Shown piece by piece: positions 27,299 to 36,202 of a DNA stretch of 64,000 bases (the first letter of the stretch is position 1; every line of letters begins with the position of its first letter). Both the position numbers and the translations under genes were made by a program. The notes below the pieces were generated by a model. That model was not told the origin of the DNA. It searched no databases and saw only the letters and a program-made list of their open reading frames with translations. This DNA comes from Torulaspora globosa (Eukaryota > Ascomycota > Saccharomycetes > Saccharomycetales > Saccharomycetaceae): NCBI RefSeq assembly GCF_014133895.1, contig NC_050727.1:62001-126000 (forward strand), in the 5' to 3' direction.

Positions 27299-30200
27299 AT
27301 GCCAGCAGGCGAAAAAGGGAGGAAAAACCGGCCGGCAGATCTTTCTAACGAGGACGATGCCTACGAGGCTATCTTTGGAGGCGAGTTTGGCTCCTTGGAG
27401 ATTGGAGGATACATTGGACGCGATGATGAATCAGAGACGAAGCATTTATCGGATGCGATCGATTTTGAGGACGAGGACGAGTTGGCGGATGAAGAACTAC
27501 CAGACGAAGAAATGAGAGAGGATGAAAGCGAGGCAGCAAGGCGGCTCGAGGGTGGAGCTGGACACATGGGAGGTCACGTTGGCGATTTCATGGGCCATGA
27601 GGGGTCTGGAGGCGATTATGATGGCGGAAACAATGCGTTGTTCATGGGAATGGACGGTAACAACGGAGTTTTGATGGAGAGGAATCACTCATTCGCGGTT
27701 TACCGGGTACCGCCCAACCAGGAGGAGCAACGGAAGGCATACCAGCAGCAGCAACTCTTGAAAGAAGCGGAGAGGAAAACCAGAGAAGATAAGCTTCTGC
27801 TGAAAAGTTATTTTCCTAATTTCAAGAAGGGTAAAGTACTGAAATGGAATAGTCTGCTCTATAAGAGGCCTGGAAAATATCACTGGGCGGCTGAGTACAG
27901 TCCAGCTAGAAAGAATTTGGAACCTCTGATGCCGCTAAATCTGAGGCTGCAGGTTCAGCCGGATGGAAAAAAATTATTCAATACCAAGGAAAGCACATGG
28001 ACATCCTCATCGCTGCCGAGCCTTGCTAGTATGCAAAACAAGCGTCACTCACATGGCATCATTGTTGTCACCCTGGATGAGCTAGATCCGGAAGAAGTGC
28101 ATGAACACGAAGAGAACCGTCATACACGCAAAATTTCAGAAGAACTGCTGATTGCAACTGATGACTGGGACCAGGAACGAATAATTAATGAGGGGGCTGT
28201 GTCGTCAAAGAATCAGTCCGATTTTGCTAGGAATTCCCTCAAGGAGGATGAGAAAGACTGGGACTGGAATGAGGATGATTTGGTCGATGCGAAGCTCGAT
28301 AATAATCAAGCCAGGCTAGACATGAATGATGAACAATTATTGCTTATCAAGGGATCTGGATACAGAAAGAGTGAGGAGCATGTAGCAGACTTGCTCCCGC
28401 TAAACGAGAAAGGCATTATGCAGAAGTTCAACAATTCTAACGATGATGAATATAATGTGTTGGGACGTAATCATCAGACGAAAGTTCGTGCCACCATTTC
28501 CAACCTTAATATCGACCATTCTCAACCTGCCATACGGCTCCAATCACCTTACTATAAGGTCAACATGCCGAAGAAGGAGCTGCGATATTTCCACCGGCCG
28601 AACTTTGGTAAGAGCATCAGACCAGGTACCAATATTGTGTTCAGCAAATTAAAAGTTCGGAAAAGAAAACGGGACAAAGGCAAGGAAGTTAAGGAGTCAT
28701 TTGCATCTACTCAGGATCTGACTATTGGTGATACAGCTCCTGTTTTTCTTATGGAGTATTCGGAACAGAATCCTATCGCACTTTCGAAGTTTGGAATGGC
28801 TAACAAACTAATTAACTACTATAGAAAAATGAATGAACAGGATGCATCACGCCCCAAGCTACCAGTTGGGGAGACTTATGTGTTAGGTATCCAAGATAAG
28901 TCGCCATTTTGGAACTTCGGCTTTGTCGAACCCGGCCATATTGTCCCTACTCTATACAACAACATGATTCGAGCTCCAGTTTTCAAACATGATGTATCGG
29001 GGACAGATTTTTTACTGGTAAGAAGCTCTGGTAATGGAGTGAGCAATCGCTTCTACCTCCGATCTATCAACCATCTATTTGTAGTAGGTCAAACTTTCCC
29101 CGTTGAAGAAATTCCAGGTCCTAACTCAAGAAGGGTTACATCGATGAGAACAACAAGGTTACGCATGGTGGTTTATCGCATATTGAATCGAACTCCATCG
29201 CAGGCTATCTCAATAGAACCGATTGCCAGACATTTTCCAGATCAGGATTATGGGCAGAACAGACAGAAGATCAAGGAATTCATGAAGTATCAGCGTGAAG
29301 GGGCAGACAAGGGATTATGGAAATTGAAAGAAGGGGAACCACTATTAGATAATGAGAGCGCCAAGAAACTCATTACTCCTGAACAGGTGTCCGAGGTGGA
29401 GTCAATGAATCAAGGTTTACAATTTCAGGAAGATAATGAGTTCTTTAATTTTGACGAGAAGCTCTTGAAGTTGGAGGAGAATTTGCTCCCTTGGAACGCT
29501 GCCAAGAATTTTGTTAACGCAACACAAATGCGTGCGATGATACAAATACATGGTGCCGGCGATCCTACTGGTTGTGGCGAAGGCTTCTCTTTCCTGAAGA
29601 CTTCAATGAAAGGGGGGTTTCTGAAATCCGGGATGGATAATGGTAAATCTCAAAGTTCGAGTGGACACAGTTATAATGTTGCAGAGCAGCAAAAGGCTTA
29701 TGAGGAGGAAATAAGCAAGACTTGGTATACTCACGCTAAAAGCTTGAGCATTATCAACCCATTCGAGGAAATGGATGACCCTGACGAAGTTAATTCGACG
29801 AACCGCCATGTGTTAACCAGTAGGACTGACGGAAAGGTCTTAAGGATAGTGCGCAAGAAGAGAGATGAAAACGGTATAATCCAGAGACAGACGCTTGTTG
29901 TGCGCGACCCTCGGGTTATAAAAGGATATCTGAAGAGCAAAGAAAAGAGGCGTGAGGCTAACTTGAACGTTGAGAAGTTGCTCGAGGAGGAAACGACTGT
30001 TCAAAACGTAGAAGACATCGAAATGCAGAAGAAACTGCTGCAGAGTGAGTTAGCCAGTTTGGAGAAGTCACAGCAAAGAAGAGCCGCTCGCCAGGTCTCC
30101 AAAACGAAATCTCAGGACAATAAAGTGACCAAAACTAAGAATACCACCAGGCGTTGCGCAAGATGCGGGCAGGTCGGTCACATCAGGACAAAGAAATCGT

Positions 30201-30313
30201 GTCCTATGTACGACGGTAGCCTTGGCACTTCCCAAGGAAGCGGCGTGGGTGAGAGCGGTGCGGCTAACCTGTCTGCAGCTGAAGCACCAGCCGCTTCGCC
30301 AATTACAAATTAG
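27299..30313 (+). CDS. TAF1: TFIID subunit Taf1
   Basis: The scaffold subunit of TFIID, which binds TBP and core promoters. It has 1004 residues from the ATG at 27299 (S. cerevisiae 1066). An upstream in-frame TTG is not used. The N-terminus carries the TBP-binding TAND region with EAIFGGEFGSLEIGGYIG, followed by acidic runs (about residues 55-85). A glycine-rich, poorly conserved insert follows. The central DUF3591 domain covers about 400-760 and is very conserved (FSKLKVRKRKRDKGK, GDTAPVFLMEYSEQ, QDKSPFWNFGFVEPGH). A CX2CX4HX6C zinc knuckle lies near residues 951-967. As in all yeasts, there is no bromodomain. The promoter is divergent with RTT102. Confidence 0.97.
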   Translation: MPAGEKGRKNRPADLSNEDDAYEAIFGGEFGSLEIGGYIGRDDESETKHLSDAIDFEDEDELADEELPDEEMREDESEAARRLEGGAGHMGGHVGDFMGHEGSGGDYDGGNNALFMGMDGNNGVLMERNHSFAVYRVPPNQEEQRKAYQQQQLLKEAERKTREDKLLLKSYFPNFKKGKVLKWNSLLYKRPGKYHWAAEYSPARKNLEPLMPLNLRLQVQPDGKKLFNTKESTWTSSSLPSLASMQNKRHSHGIIVVTLDELDPEEVHEHEENRHTRKISEELLIATDDWDQERIINEGAVSSKNQSDFARNSLKEDEKDWDWNEDDLVDAKLDNNQARLDMNDEQLLLIKGSGYRKSEEHVADLLPLNEKGIMQKFNNSNDDEYNVLGRNHQTKVRATISNLNIDHSQPAIRLQSPYYKVNMPKKELRYFHRPNFGKSIRPGTNIVFSKLKVRKRKRDKGKEVKESFASTQDLTIGDTAPVFLMEYSEQNPIALSKFGMANKLINYYRKMNEQDASRPKLPVGETYVLGIQDKSPFWNFGFVEPGHIVPTLYNNMIRAPVFKHDVSGTDFLLVRSSGNGVSNRFYLRSINHLFVVGQTFPVEEIPGPNSRRVTSMRTTRLRMVVYRILNRTPSQAISIEPIARHFPDQDYGQNRQKIKEFMKYQREGADKGLWKLKEGEPLLDNESAKKLITPEQVSEVESMNQGLQFQEDNEFFNFDEKLLKLEENLLPWNAAKNFVNATQMRAMIQIHGAGDPTGCGEGFSFLKTSMKGGFLKSGMDNGKSQSSSGHSYNVAEQQKAYEEEISKTWYTHAKSLSIINPFEEMDDPDEVNSTNRHVLTSRTDGKVLRIVRKKRDENGIIQRQTLVVRDPRVIKGYLKSKEKRREANLNVEKLLEEETTVQNVEDIEMQKKLLQSELASLEKSQQRRAARQVSKTKSQDNKVTKTKNTTRRCARCGQVGHIRTKKSCPMYDGSLGTSQGSGVGESGAANLSAAEAPAASPITN

Positions 30314-30399
30314 TGAATGCCGATTCGTGTATTAAACCCGCCATGATCTTTAAAACAGTACGTAAATTGGTATACGATTCCAACTATTCTATTATTATT

Positions 30400-30825
30400 T
30401 CAGAAATGGTATATTGGAGAGTCTGCGCACATCTCCTTTACCAGCTGGAGATCACTATCGTACCCAGCATAAGCAATATAGCCTGGCGCTCCCTTGTTCT
30501 CATCAATTGGATAATGCACAGCAGGAACGTCTGCGTTTTCCTTGATACAGAAGGATAGATGCTCCGAGTTTGGCTCGAAATCCCTAGAGATCCTCTTAAC
30601 AATGGTTTTAAATTCCCCCCGTTTATCGCAGCTGGGTCCTCCCCGAGAAGACAGCATAATTACTGAGCTATCGGATGTACCAATTTTCTCGACCGTTGGT
30701 GTGCAGTGGAACCACTCATAGTGAATTCTGGTTGCGTATTTGAAGTATTCAACAGCTGCAATCAGCATAAGACAGACCGCGGTGCATTGAAACAAGCTGT
30801 TAACCTGGGCTTTTCTTCTGGCCAT
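30400..30825 (-). CDS. LIP1: Ceramide synthase regulatory subunit Lip1
   Basis: A single-span ER membrane protein required for acyl-CoA-dependent ceramide synthase (with Lag1/Lac1). It has 141 residues (S. cerevisiae 150). A transmembrane helix lies at about 11-28 (LFQCTAVCLMLIAAVEYF). The lumenal part is highly conserved, with RIHYEWFHCTP, RGGPSCDKRGE, FCIKENADVP and the C-terminal CADSPIYHF. It is convergent with TAF1 (86 bases between stops) and in tandem with PRC1, the order YMR298W, YMR297W. Confidence 0.95.
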   Translation of the reverse strand: MARRKAQVNSLFQCTAVCLMLIAAVEYFKYATRIHYEWFHCTPTVEKIGTSDSSVIMLSSRGGPSCDKRGEFKTIVKRISRDFEPNSEHLSFCIKENADVPAVHYPIDENKGAPGYIAYAGYDSDLQLVKEMCADSPIYHF

Positions 30826-30994
30826 TTTAGATTAGTGTGATCGAGGATGCTGGTCAATTAGACTGCCTATAGTTCTTGAGATCTTCCCTACTAGCATACC
30901 ATTTTGAATAGTAGTTAGTGCGTTATACGAGAACAAGCGAAAAATAAGTCTAGATATAACCTACAAAATGGCTATGATGAACTAATGAAAAGGT

Positions 30995-32599
30995 TTATAA
31001 GGAGAAGTTACCATGGATCCACTCATTGAGCATGCTTAGGGCATTCTCGGGAACGTCGTAAGGAACCATGTGTCCTCCGCCAAAGATCCTCAAGAAGGTC
31101 AAGTTTTCGAAGCTCTTGACCTCCCCGGCTTTCTCCTTGGTTAGCTTTGCAACCCAATTACGGACAGGTTGCTTAGCAAAACCGTCGGCTGACTTCCAGG
31201 GCAGGACATCAGTCCAAGCTCTGTTACCCAACCAGTTACAGATGAAGTCCTTGTCACCGGCGTAAATCAATACAGGAATATTCTGATTCAAGAGTTCGGT
31301 AACAGCCTTGTGGTATGGTTTCATCCAGTCGCCCGCGAACAAGAAGTTTCTGTTGATGTCGAAGTTACAGGACTCGTACTTGTCAACTTCAGCACCGACA
31401 GCTTCCTTGACGTAGTCTAAGTTCAAATAGTCATCAATGTACTGGAGATCCTCGTAGCATAGGGTCCCTTTACATTCTTTTCTGATATCGTAGACGTTCC
31501 TACCAGTGCGAGCATATGGGTTGATTTGGGCATTGTTACAGTAGATGGAGGCTGGAACACATGACCAGATCGATTCAGATTCATAGCATGCCTCAATCAA
31601 ACTCAAACAACGGCCCAATGAGTCTTCCATGGCCTGACACTCGTCCGGTGACAAGACTGCTGGTTCACCACCTTCCCCGCATGCCATGGGTTCGTACAGA
31701 GGATATTGATTCAATGGATCGGTTAAGCCATTACCGATCAACACAGACGTCAAATTGAAGTTTCTTTTGGAGACAGGATGGGACAGAATCTCGGTGGCAA
31801 ACACCGGGATGTAATGACCAGCGTACGATTCACCAGCGATGTGGAAATCCTGACCGTGTTTGACGTACTCTGGGAATTGCTTGAAAAACAACTGCAAAAA
31901 TGCATACACGTCTTTACCGGCTGCGACAGTATCAGACACACCTGCAGATCCAGAGTAAGAGAAACCTACATTCACGGGTTGATCCAGAAAGATCACCGTG
32001 GCGTTGGAGTTCCACGACTGGGGGTTATAGATGGGTTTAATATCTGAACCGATAGAGGAGGGGCCCAACTCGAAGAAAAGCCCAGTCAACGATGAGCAGC
32101 CGGGACCACCGTTCAGCCATAGAACCACAGGATCTTTCTTAGGGTCGTTTCTACTCTCAAAACTCCAGAAGAAGAAATGCTTGTCCTCATCCTCTACGTC
32201 CAAGTAACCTGTATATTGCTTGACATCTGGGTCGATCCCCAGCACCTGAGGGTCCTTCAACTTGTTGATTCTCAATTGATAGTTCTGAACGTCTTCACTT
32301 TGCACTGTGATATCCCAGTTTTTTCTAGAGAAGATAGCCGATGGATCTTTTGGCTTTGTGACAAACTGCATTTGGGAGACTTCCACAGGAAATTTAAAGG
32401 GCATTTCTTCCCAGCTCTGTTTAATGTCGGCAGATAGGGAGCCCAAAACTTCCTTGTGGTCCATTTTTAACGCTTCAATAGCCTTTTCCAACAGACTGCT
32501 GCCTTCATGATTCTGATTAAACGCAAATGGCTGTTGGAAGGACATACCATTAACCACCGCTGCTGATAAAGCGAGCGCCAACGTTCCGGCACCTTTCAT
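30995..32599 (-). CDS. PRC1: Vacuolar serine carboxypeptidase Y (preproenzyme)
   Basis: A vacuolar exopeptidase that removes C-terminal residues. It is made as a preproenzyme and activated in the vacuole. It has 534 residues (S. cerevisiae 532). A signal peptide ([18 protein letters not shown]) is followed by QQPF at the place of the S. cerevisiae vacuolar sorting signal QRPL. The propeptide runs to about residue 112. Catalytic residues are S258 in [10 protein letters not shown], an aspartate in [11 protein letters not shown] (D451 by comparison with the family) and H510 in [11 protein letters not shown]. The substrate-binding [10 protein letters not shown] is present, and the cysteines expected for the disulphides are conserved. 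It is divergent from LCB1 across 711 bases. Confidence 0.98.
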   Translation of the reverse strand: MKGAGTLALALSAAVVNGMSFQQPFAFNQNHEGSSLLEKAIEALKMDHKEVLGSLSADIKQSWEEMPFKFPVEVSQMQFVTKPKDPSAIFSRKNWDITVQSEDVQNYQLRINKLKDPQVLGIDPDVKQYTGYLDVEDEDKHFFFWSFESRNDPKKDPVVLWLNGGPGCSSLTGLFFELGPSSIGSDIKPIYNPQSWNSNATVIFLDQPVNVGFSYSGSAGVSDTVAAGKDVYAFLQLFFKQFPEYVKHGQDFHIAGESYAGHYIPVFATEILSHPVSKRNFNLTSVLIGNGLTDPLNQYPLYEPMACGEGGEPAVLSPDECQAMEDSLGRCLSLIEACYESESIWSCVPASIYCNNAQINPYARTGRNVYDIRKECKGTLCYEDLQYIDDYLNLDYVKEAVGAEVDKYESCNFDINRNFLFAGDWMKPYHKAVTELLNQNIPVLIYAGDKDFICNWLGNRAWTDVLPWKSADGFAKQPVRNWVAKLTKEKAGEVKSFENLTFLRIFGGGHMVPYDVPENALSMLNEWIHGNFSL

Positions 32600-32797
32600 T
32601 CTTGTTATCTTAGTTCAATTGCGCAACTCTCCTTCAACTCTTTCAAAGCTAAGAGTTGACCAGAGATGTCCCACTTCAAATATTCCTTTAGAAACACTAA
32701 TAACCCCTGGAGTAGCTTACAGATCTCTTATCCGAACCTGACTACACAGATGCCCCGAGTCACATGACAGAAATGAGGAAGCTCCTTTCACGAGAGA

Positions 32798-32830
32798 TTA
32801 CCCGTCCGATCTAGAGTCCGAAGCGGGTAA
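32798..32830. promoter_or_regulatory. Inverted pair of Reb1-type sites
   Basis: TTACCCG at 32798-32804 on the plus strand and CGGGTAA at 32824-32830, the same site on the minus strand. They lie nearer PRC1 in its divergent promoter with LCB1. Both matches are exact. Binding is inferred. Confidence 0.5.
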
Positions 32831-32961
32831 CCCAGTTCGGCCACAGAATAGAGCCACCCCATTAAACTGATCGATCCATCCCACAACTCACTTACCAGCA
32901 ACCTCCAGCAACCTCCAGCATCATCTGAAGAGCTCTAGTCATCTCAGGAGGCTTTCCCTCG

Positions 32962-33003
32962 CTTGGGGCCTCAGCGGCTGCCCCAAGGCCCGCTTTAGCG
33001 GGC
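32962..33003. repeat. Two adjacent GC-rich inverted repeats (tandem hairpins)
   Basis: First hairpin: CTTGGGGC (32962-32969) and GCCCCAAG (32980-32987), 8 perfect pairs around a 10-base loop. Second hairpin: GCCCGC (32988-32993) and GCGGGC (32998-33003), 6 perfect pairs around TTTA. The second starts right after the first ends. They lie about 310 bases upstream of LCB1. Function unknown. Confidence 0.6.
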
Positions 33004-33183
33004 TACAAGAGCGATTCTACCAGAACTTCCCACTAGTTCTCGTTAAAGTGCTCTTTAAGTCCATCTTAGACCTCTTTTATAGCTTTTCGGTGTCTCGGCG
33101 GCTATTTAAAGTGGTGAATATTTGTTTACCCTGTTTTTGTGTCTCGAGATCCGTTTTTGTGGCCGGGTCGCGAGAAGATCGGT

Positions 33184-33192
33184 TATATATAA
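33184..33192 (+). promoter_or_regulatory. TATA element of LCB1
   Basis: TATATATAA lies about 120 bases before the LCB1 ATG, a normal distance for a yeast TATA box. Confidence 0.55.
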
Positions 33193-33310
33193 GAGGCAAA
33201 GCCAGTAACTGGGCGCAGCCTATTTTAAGTACTTGAGAAGGCTGCTCTTCGACCAAGTTGGCGATCATCCAGGGCAGGTAGGTGGGATTGTATTTTGTGT
33301 TGTGTGATAG

Positions 33311-34990
33311 ATGGCTCATATCCCTCAGGTTTTGCCCAATTCGATACCGATTCCAAGCTTTATCGTGGACTCGTTCTCATACGTGTGGTACTATCTTTAT
33401 GCGTCACTGCTGAAAGTGCCTGGTGGCCGGTATATCATATCGTATGTAAAGAAATCACATCAGGATGACCCGTACAGAACGGCGGTGGAGGTTGTGCTTA
33501 TTTTGTATGGAATCGTTTACTATTTATCGAAACCGCAGCAGAAGAAAGGGCTACAAGGAAGCAAACCAAATCTGACTGCTCAGGAAGTGGAGGCATTGAT
33601 TGAAGAGTGGCAACCGGAGCCAATTGTTGATGAATCTGTCATGGAGGCTCAGAGATGGCGGCTAGAGAAGATTCCCGTAATTGAAGTGTTGAAAAAGGGG
33701 GATCGAGTGCGCGTGAAGCGTAATGATGGTCGAGAATGCTTCGATAACGTGCTTAATTTGGCGTCAAACAACTTTTTGCAATTGGCCTCAAGACCGGATG
33801 TTGTCGAAGTGGCTAAGAAGACTATAAAGAACTATGGAGTTGGTGCTTGCGGACCCGCTGGCTTCTATGGGAACCAGGATGTTCACTACATTCTGGAGTA
33901 TGCACTTGCCAATTTTTTCGGCACGGAGGACGCTGTGTTGTATGGTCAAGATTTCTGTGTTGCACCATCTGTCCTGCCAGCTTTCACCAAGCGTGGTGAT
34001 CTGATAGTTGCAGACAACCAGGTCTCGCTTTCCTTGCAAAATGCGTTGCAATTGAGTAGATCCACTGTTTATTACTTTGAGCATAACAATATGGAGTCCT
34101 TGGAGTCCCTTTTGAAAGAATTGACTGAGGCGGAGAAAAAAGAACGATTACCTGCGATCTCAAGAAAATTTATTGTTACAGAGGGCCTATTCCACAATTC
34201 TGGTGATATTGCACCTTTGCCAGTTCTACTCTCGCTGAAGAACAAGTACAAATTCAGGCTTTTCATCGATGAAACATTTTCTCTTGGAGTATTGGGACGT
34301 ACGGGACGTGGTCTTGCTGAACATTTCAACATGGAACGTGCAAGCTCGATCGATGTGACCATTGGATCGATGGCTACCGCCTTTGGATCATCAGGAGCCT
34401 TCGTTTTAGGAGACCGTGTTATGAGCCATCACCAACATATTGGCTCCAATGCATACTGTTTCTCTGCGTCTCTACCTGCGTATACGACGGCCACTGTGAC
34501 CAAAGTGCTTCAAATAATGGAGAAGGACAACTCTGCAGTGACTGCGCTTCAGCGTCTTTCGAAACTGTTGCACGGTTTCTTCACAAACGACGCTGCGCTG
34601 AAACGATGGGTTCTTGTCACTTCACATCAGATGTCCCCCGTCCTCCATCTGCAACTGACCCCCGAGGCAAGATTCCAAAGATTCAACTACACGGGCGAAC
34701 AATTGTTCGAGACCATAACACGTCTGCAGAAGCGTTGCGCGACGACCAAGTTCGTCGAAGAATACGAGCAAGAAGAAAAGTTCTTGCAAGCGATAGCCGA
34801 CCAACTGCTGTCGCAGCACGGCATCCTGATCACCCGAAACACGATCGTACTGAGACAGGAGACGCTACCCGTGGTACCCAGCCTCAAGATCTGCGTCAAC
34901 GCCCACATCAGCGACCAAGATCTGCTCGCAGCCTGCGCGGCGATCAAGGCCGTGATCATCGGCAGCTGCTCGAACAACTGCTCGGACTGA
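33311..34990 (+). CDS. LCB1: Serine palmitoyltransferase subunit Lcb1
   Basis: The partner of Lcb2 in serine palmitoyltransferase, which condenses serine and palmitoyl-CoA in the ER as the first step of sphingolipid synthesis. It has 559 residues (S. cerevisiae 558). A membrane segment lies at about 57-74. The rest is an alpha-oxoamine synthase fold. As expected for Lcb1, the PLP lysine is missing: the equivalent stretch reads GSMATAFGSSGAF. C180 in GVGACGPAGFYG corresponds, by my recollection, to the cysteine mutated in human SPTLC1 neuropathy. GC content rises sharply over the last 300 bases. LIP1, of the same pathway, lies 2.5 kb upstream on the other strand. Confidence 0.97.
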   Translation: MAHIPQVLPNSIPIPSFIVDSFSYVWYYLYASLLKVPGGRYIISYVKKSHQDDPYRTAVEVVLILYGIVYYLSKPQQKKGLQGSKPNLTAQEVEALIEEWQPEPIVDESVMEAQRWRLEKIPVIEVLKKGDRVRVKRNDGRECFDNVLNLASNNFLQLASRPDVVEVAKKTIKNYGVGACGPAGFYGNQDVHYILEYALANFFGTEDAVLYGQDFCVAPSVLPAFTKRGDLIVADNQVSLSLQNALQLSRSTVYYFEHNNMESLESLLKELTEAEKKERLPAISRKFIVTEGLFHNSGDIAPLPVLLSLKNKYKFRLFIDETFSLGVLGRTGRGLAEHFNMERASSIDVTIGSMATAFGSSGAFVLGDRVMSHHQHIGSNAYCFSASLPAYTTATVTKVLQIMEKDNSAVTALQRLSKLLHGFFTNDAALKRWVLVTSHQMSPVLHLQLTPEARFQRFNYTGEQLFETITRLQKRCATTKFVEEYEQEEKFLQAIADQLLSQHGILITRNTIVLRQETLPVVPSLKICVNAHISDQDLLAACAAIKAVIIGSCSNNCSD

Positions 34991-35036
34991 ACAAGCATGC
35001 ACGGCCATCGATAGATGCACATATATATGTAAGATA

Positions 35037-35084
35037 AGACGGGCATGGCCCACAGACCGCGCTCACGGCTGTCGTGGCCCGTCT
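35037..35084. repeat. 8-base inverted repeat downstream of LCB1
   Basis: AGACGGGC (35037-35044) and GCCCGTCT (35077-35084) are perfectly complementary around a 32-base loop with further partial pairing (ACAG/CTGT). It lies 47 bases after the LCB1 stop. It could be a 3' UTR fold or chance. Confidence 0.4.
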
Positions 35085-35259
35085 GAGCTCGATGACGTTG
35101 TGGAGAAACCGCATCACGTTATATTCTCGGCTTGGCGTTGTCGCAGCATGCGAAAATTCATTCTTTCCTTGTAAAAACTCGAAGTATAAACAACAAGTGC
35201 TAGATCTAGAACGACAGGAAGTGGTCAGAGTTTGTCATTCGCTAGTCAATTCCTCCAGG

Positions 35260-35844
35260 ATGATGCATTTTAGAAAGAAATCGAGTAGTTCCGCCGGATC
35301 CGACGGCAGTAATGGGGGACACGGACGTACGCCATCGGTGAAATTGTCGAAAGAGGACCAGGAGAAGTTCAAGATTCGTACTGCTTCGGTGGCAGATCCG
35401 ATACTGGAGGCTGTTCAAGAGGCTCAACCTTTTGAGCAGGCTGCTGAGACGTTCCAGGACAACATGAACCGGAAATCGTACTTCTCGACAGATGGGTCCG
35501 GAGTGCTGCGGGATGTGTTTGGACAGCCGATCCATCAGCCAGACGTGTCGAACCCGACCAGGGCTAGAGATGAGAGGCCTCTGGACACGATCAGAGGCTT
35601 CGAGTATGCTGTGTCAGGTGACCCTAGTTGGGGCCAGCAGCTAGAGACTCCCCAGTATGGGTTCAGAGTGAGGCCTGACTTCCCACTGTTTGCGTCGAAC
35701 CCGTACGGCGCCCAGGGGATGGCTCCACAGCAGCCGACGTATGCTGAGCAGGCAGTTTACCAGGCCCCGGTCGGCGAGGCTGTATCCGGCCAGAAGAAGA
35801 AGAAGAGAGGGCTTTTCGGTAGAAAGAAGAAGAGCAAGGACTAG
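35260..35844 (+). CDS. Uncharacterised protein of the YMR295C/YGR273C family
   Basis: S. cerevisiae carries two members of this family, YMR295C (about 197 residues) and YGR273C (about 174), as a duplicated pair of unknown function. YMR295C is reported at the cell periphery and bud. Here there is one gene of 194 residues from the ATG at 35260 (or 193 from the ATG immediately after). An upstream in-frame ATG at 35092 would add 56 residues with no similarity. The N-terminus is basic and serine-rich (MMHFRKKSSSSAG). Conserved central patches include DNMNRKSYFSTDGSGVLRD and FGQPIHQPDVSNPTRARDE. The C-terminus is strongly basic (KKKKRGLFGRKKKSKD), which could bind acidic membranes. No enzyme motif is seen. 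It is tandem after LCB1. Confidence 0.85.
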   Translation: MMHFRKKSSSSAGSDGSNGGHGRTPSVKLSKEDQEKFKIRTASVADPILEAVQEAQPFEQAAETFQDNMNRKSYFSTDGSGVLRDVFGQPIHQPDVSNPTRARDERPLDTIRGFEYAVSGDPSWGQQLETPQYGFRVRPDFPLFASNPYGAQGMAPQQPTYAEQAVYQAPVGEAVSGQKKKKRGLFGRKKKSKD

Positions 35845-36202
35845 ACAGCGGCCAAGGTCGTGTTCACAAACGCATTGCTGAAGTGCGCGCAGGTAACGTC
35901 GCCTTCGTCGAGTCGTTTCGTTTTCTCAGGATATGGATACCAGTTTTCCTTCCTCCTTTCGTTTTATAGTTATGATTAGGTTTGAACATATAGTAGTAGC
36001 AGTTAACTCAGGAGCTTGCTCGATTTTACTCGATTTGTAGCCAATTGGTGCAGTTCTGTCTGCTAGAGCGTTCTATTTCAGAGGTGAGATGAGATGAGAT
36101 GAGATAGAAAAAAATGGTGAACTTCACAGAACATTGAGAAGTCGCCAAGAGTAGTTCAACGAGCATTCGAGGTCAGGTTTAGGCTCAATTGGATTTGGCA
36201 AG
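35845..36202. other. Intergenic region before EFG1
   Basis: 358 bases with the 3' flank of the YMR295C-type gene and the EFG1 promoter. A GAGAT pentanucleotide repeat lies at 36086-36105. Nothing else recognised. Confidence 0.5.
36086..36105 (+). repeat. GAGAT pentanucleotide repeat (four copies), PAC-like
   Basis: Four perfect GAGAT units create three overlapping GATGAG cores, the centre of the PAC element, about 98-117 bases before the EFG1 ATG. EFG1 is an rRNA-processing gene, so a PAC-like role is plausible. A simple microsatellite is the alternative. Confidence 0.5.

Larger units (their letters stand above)
32600..33310. other. Divergent promoter region PRC1 / LCB1
   Basis: 711 bases without a gene. 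It holds two inverted Reb1-type sites, a CCCCT stress-type element (32704-32708), a 10-base direct repeat (ACCTCCAGCA twice, 32901-32920), two adjacent GC-rich hairpins (32962-33003) and the LCB1 TATA box. No ATG-started ORF or tRNA is convincing. Confidence 0.6.
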
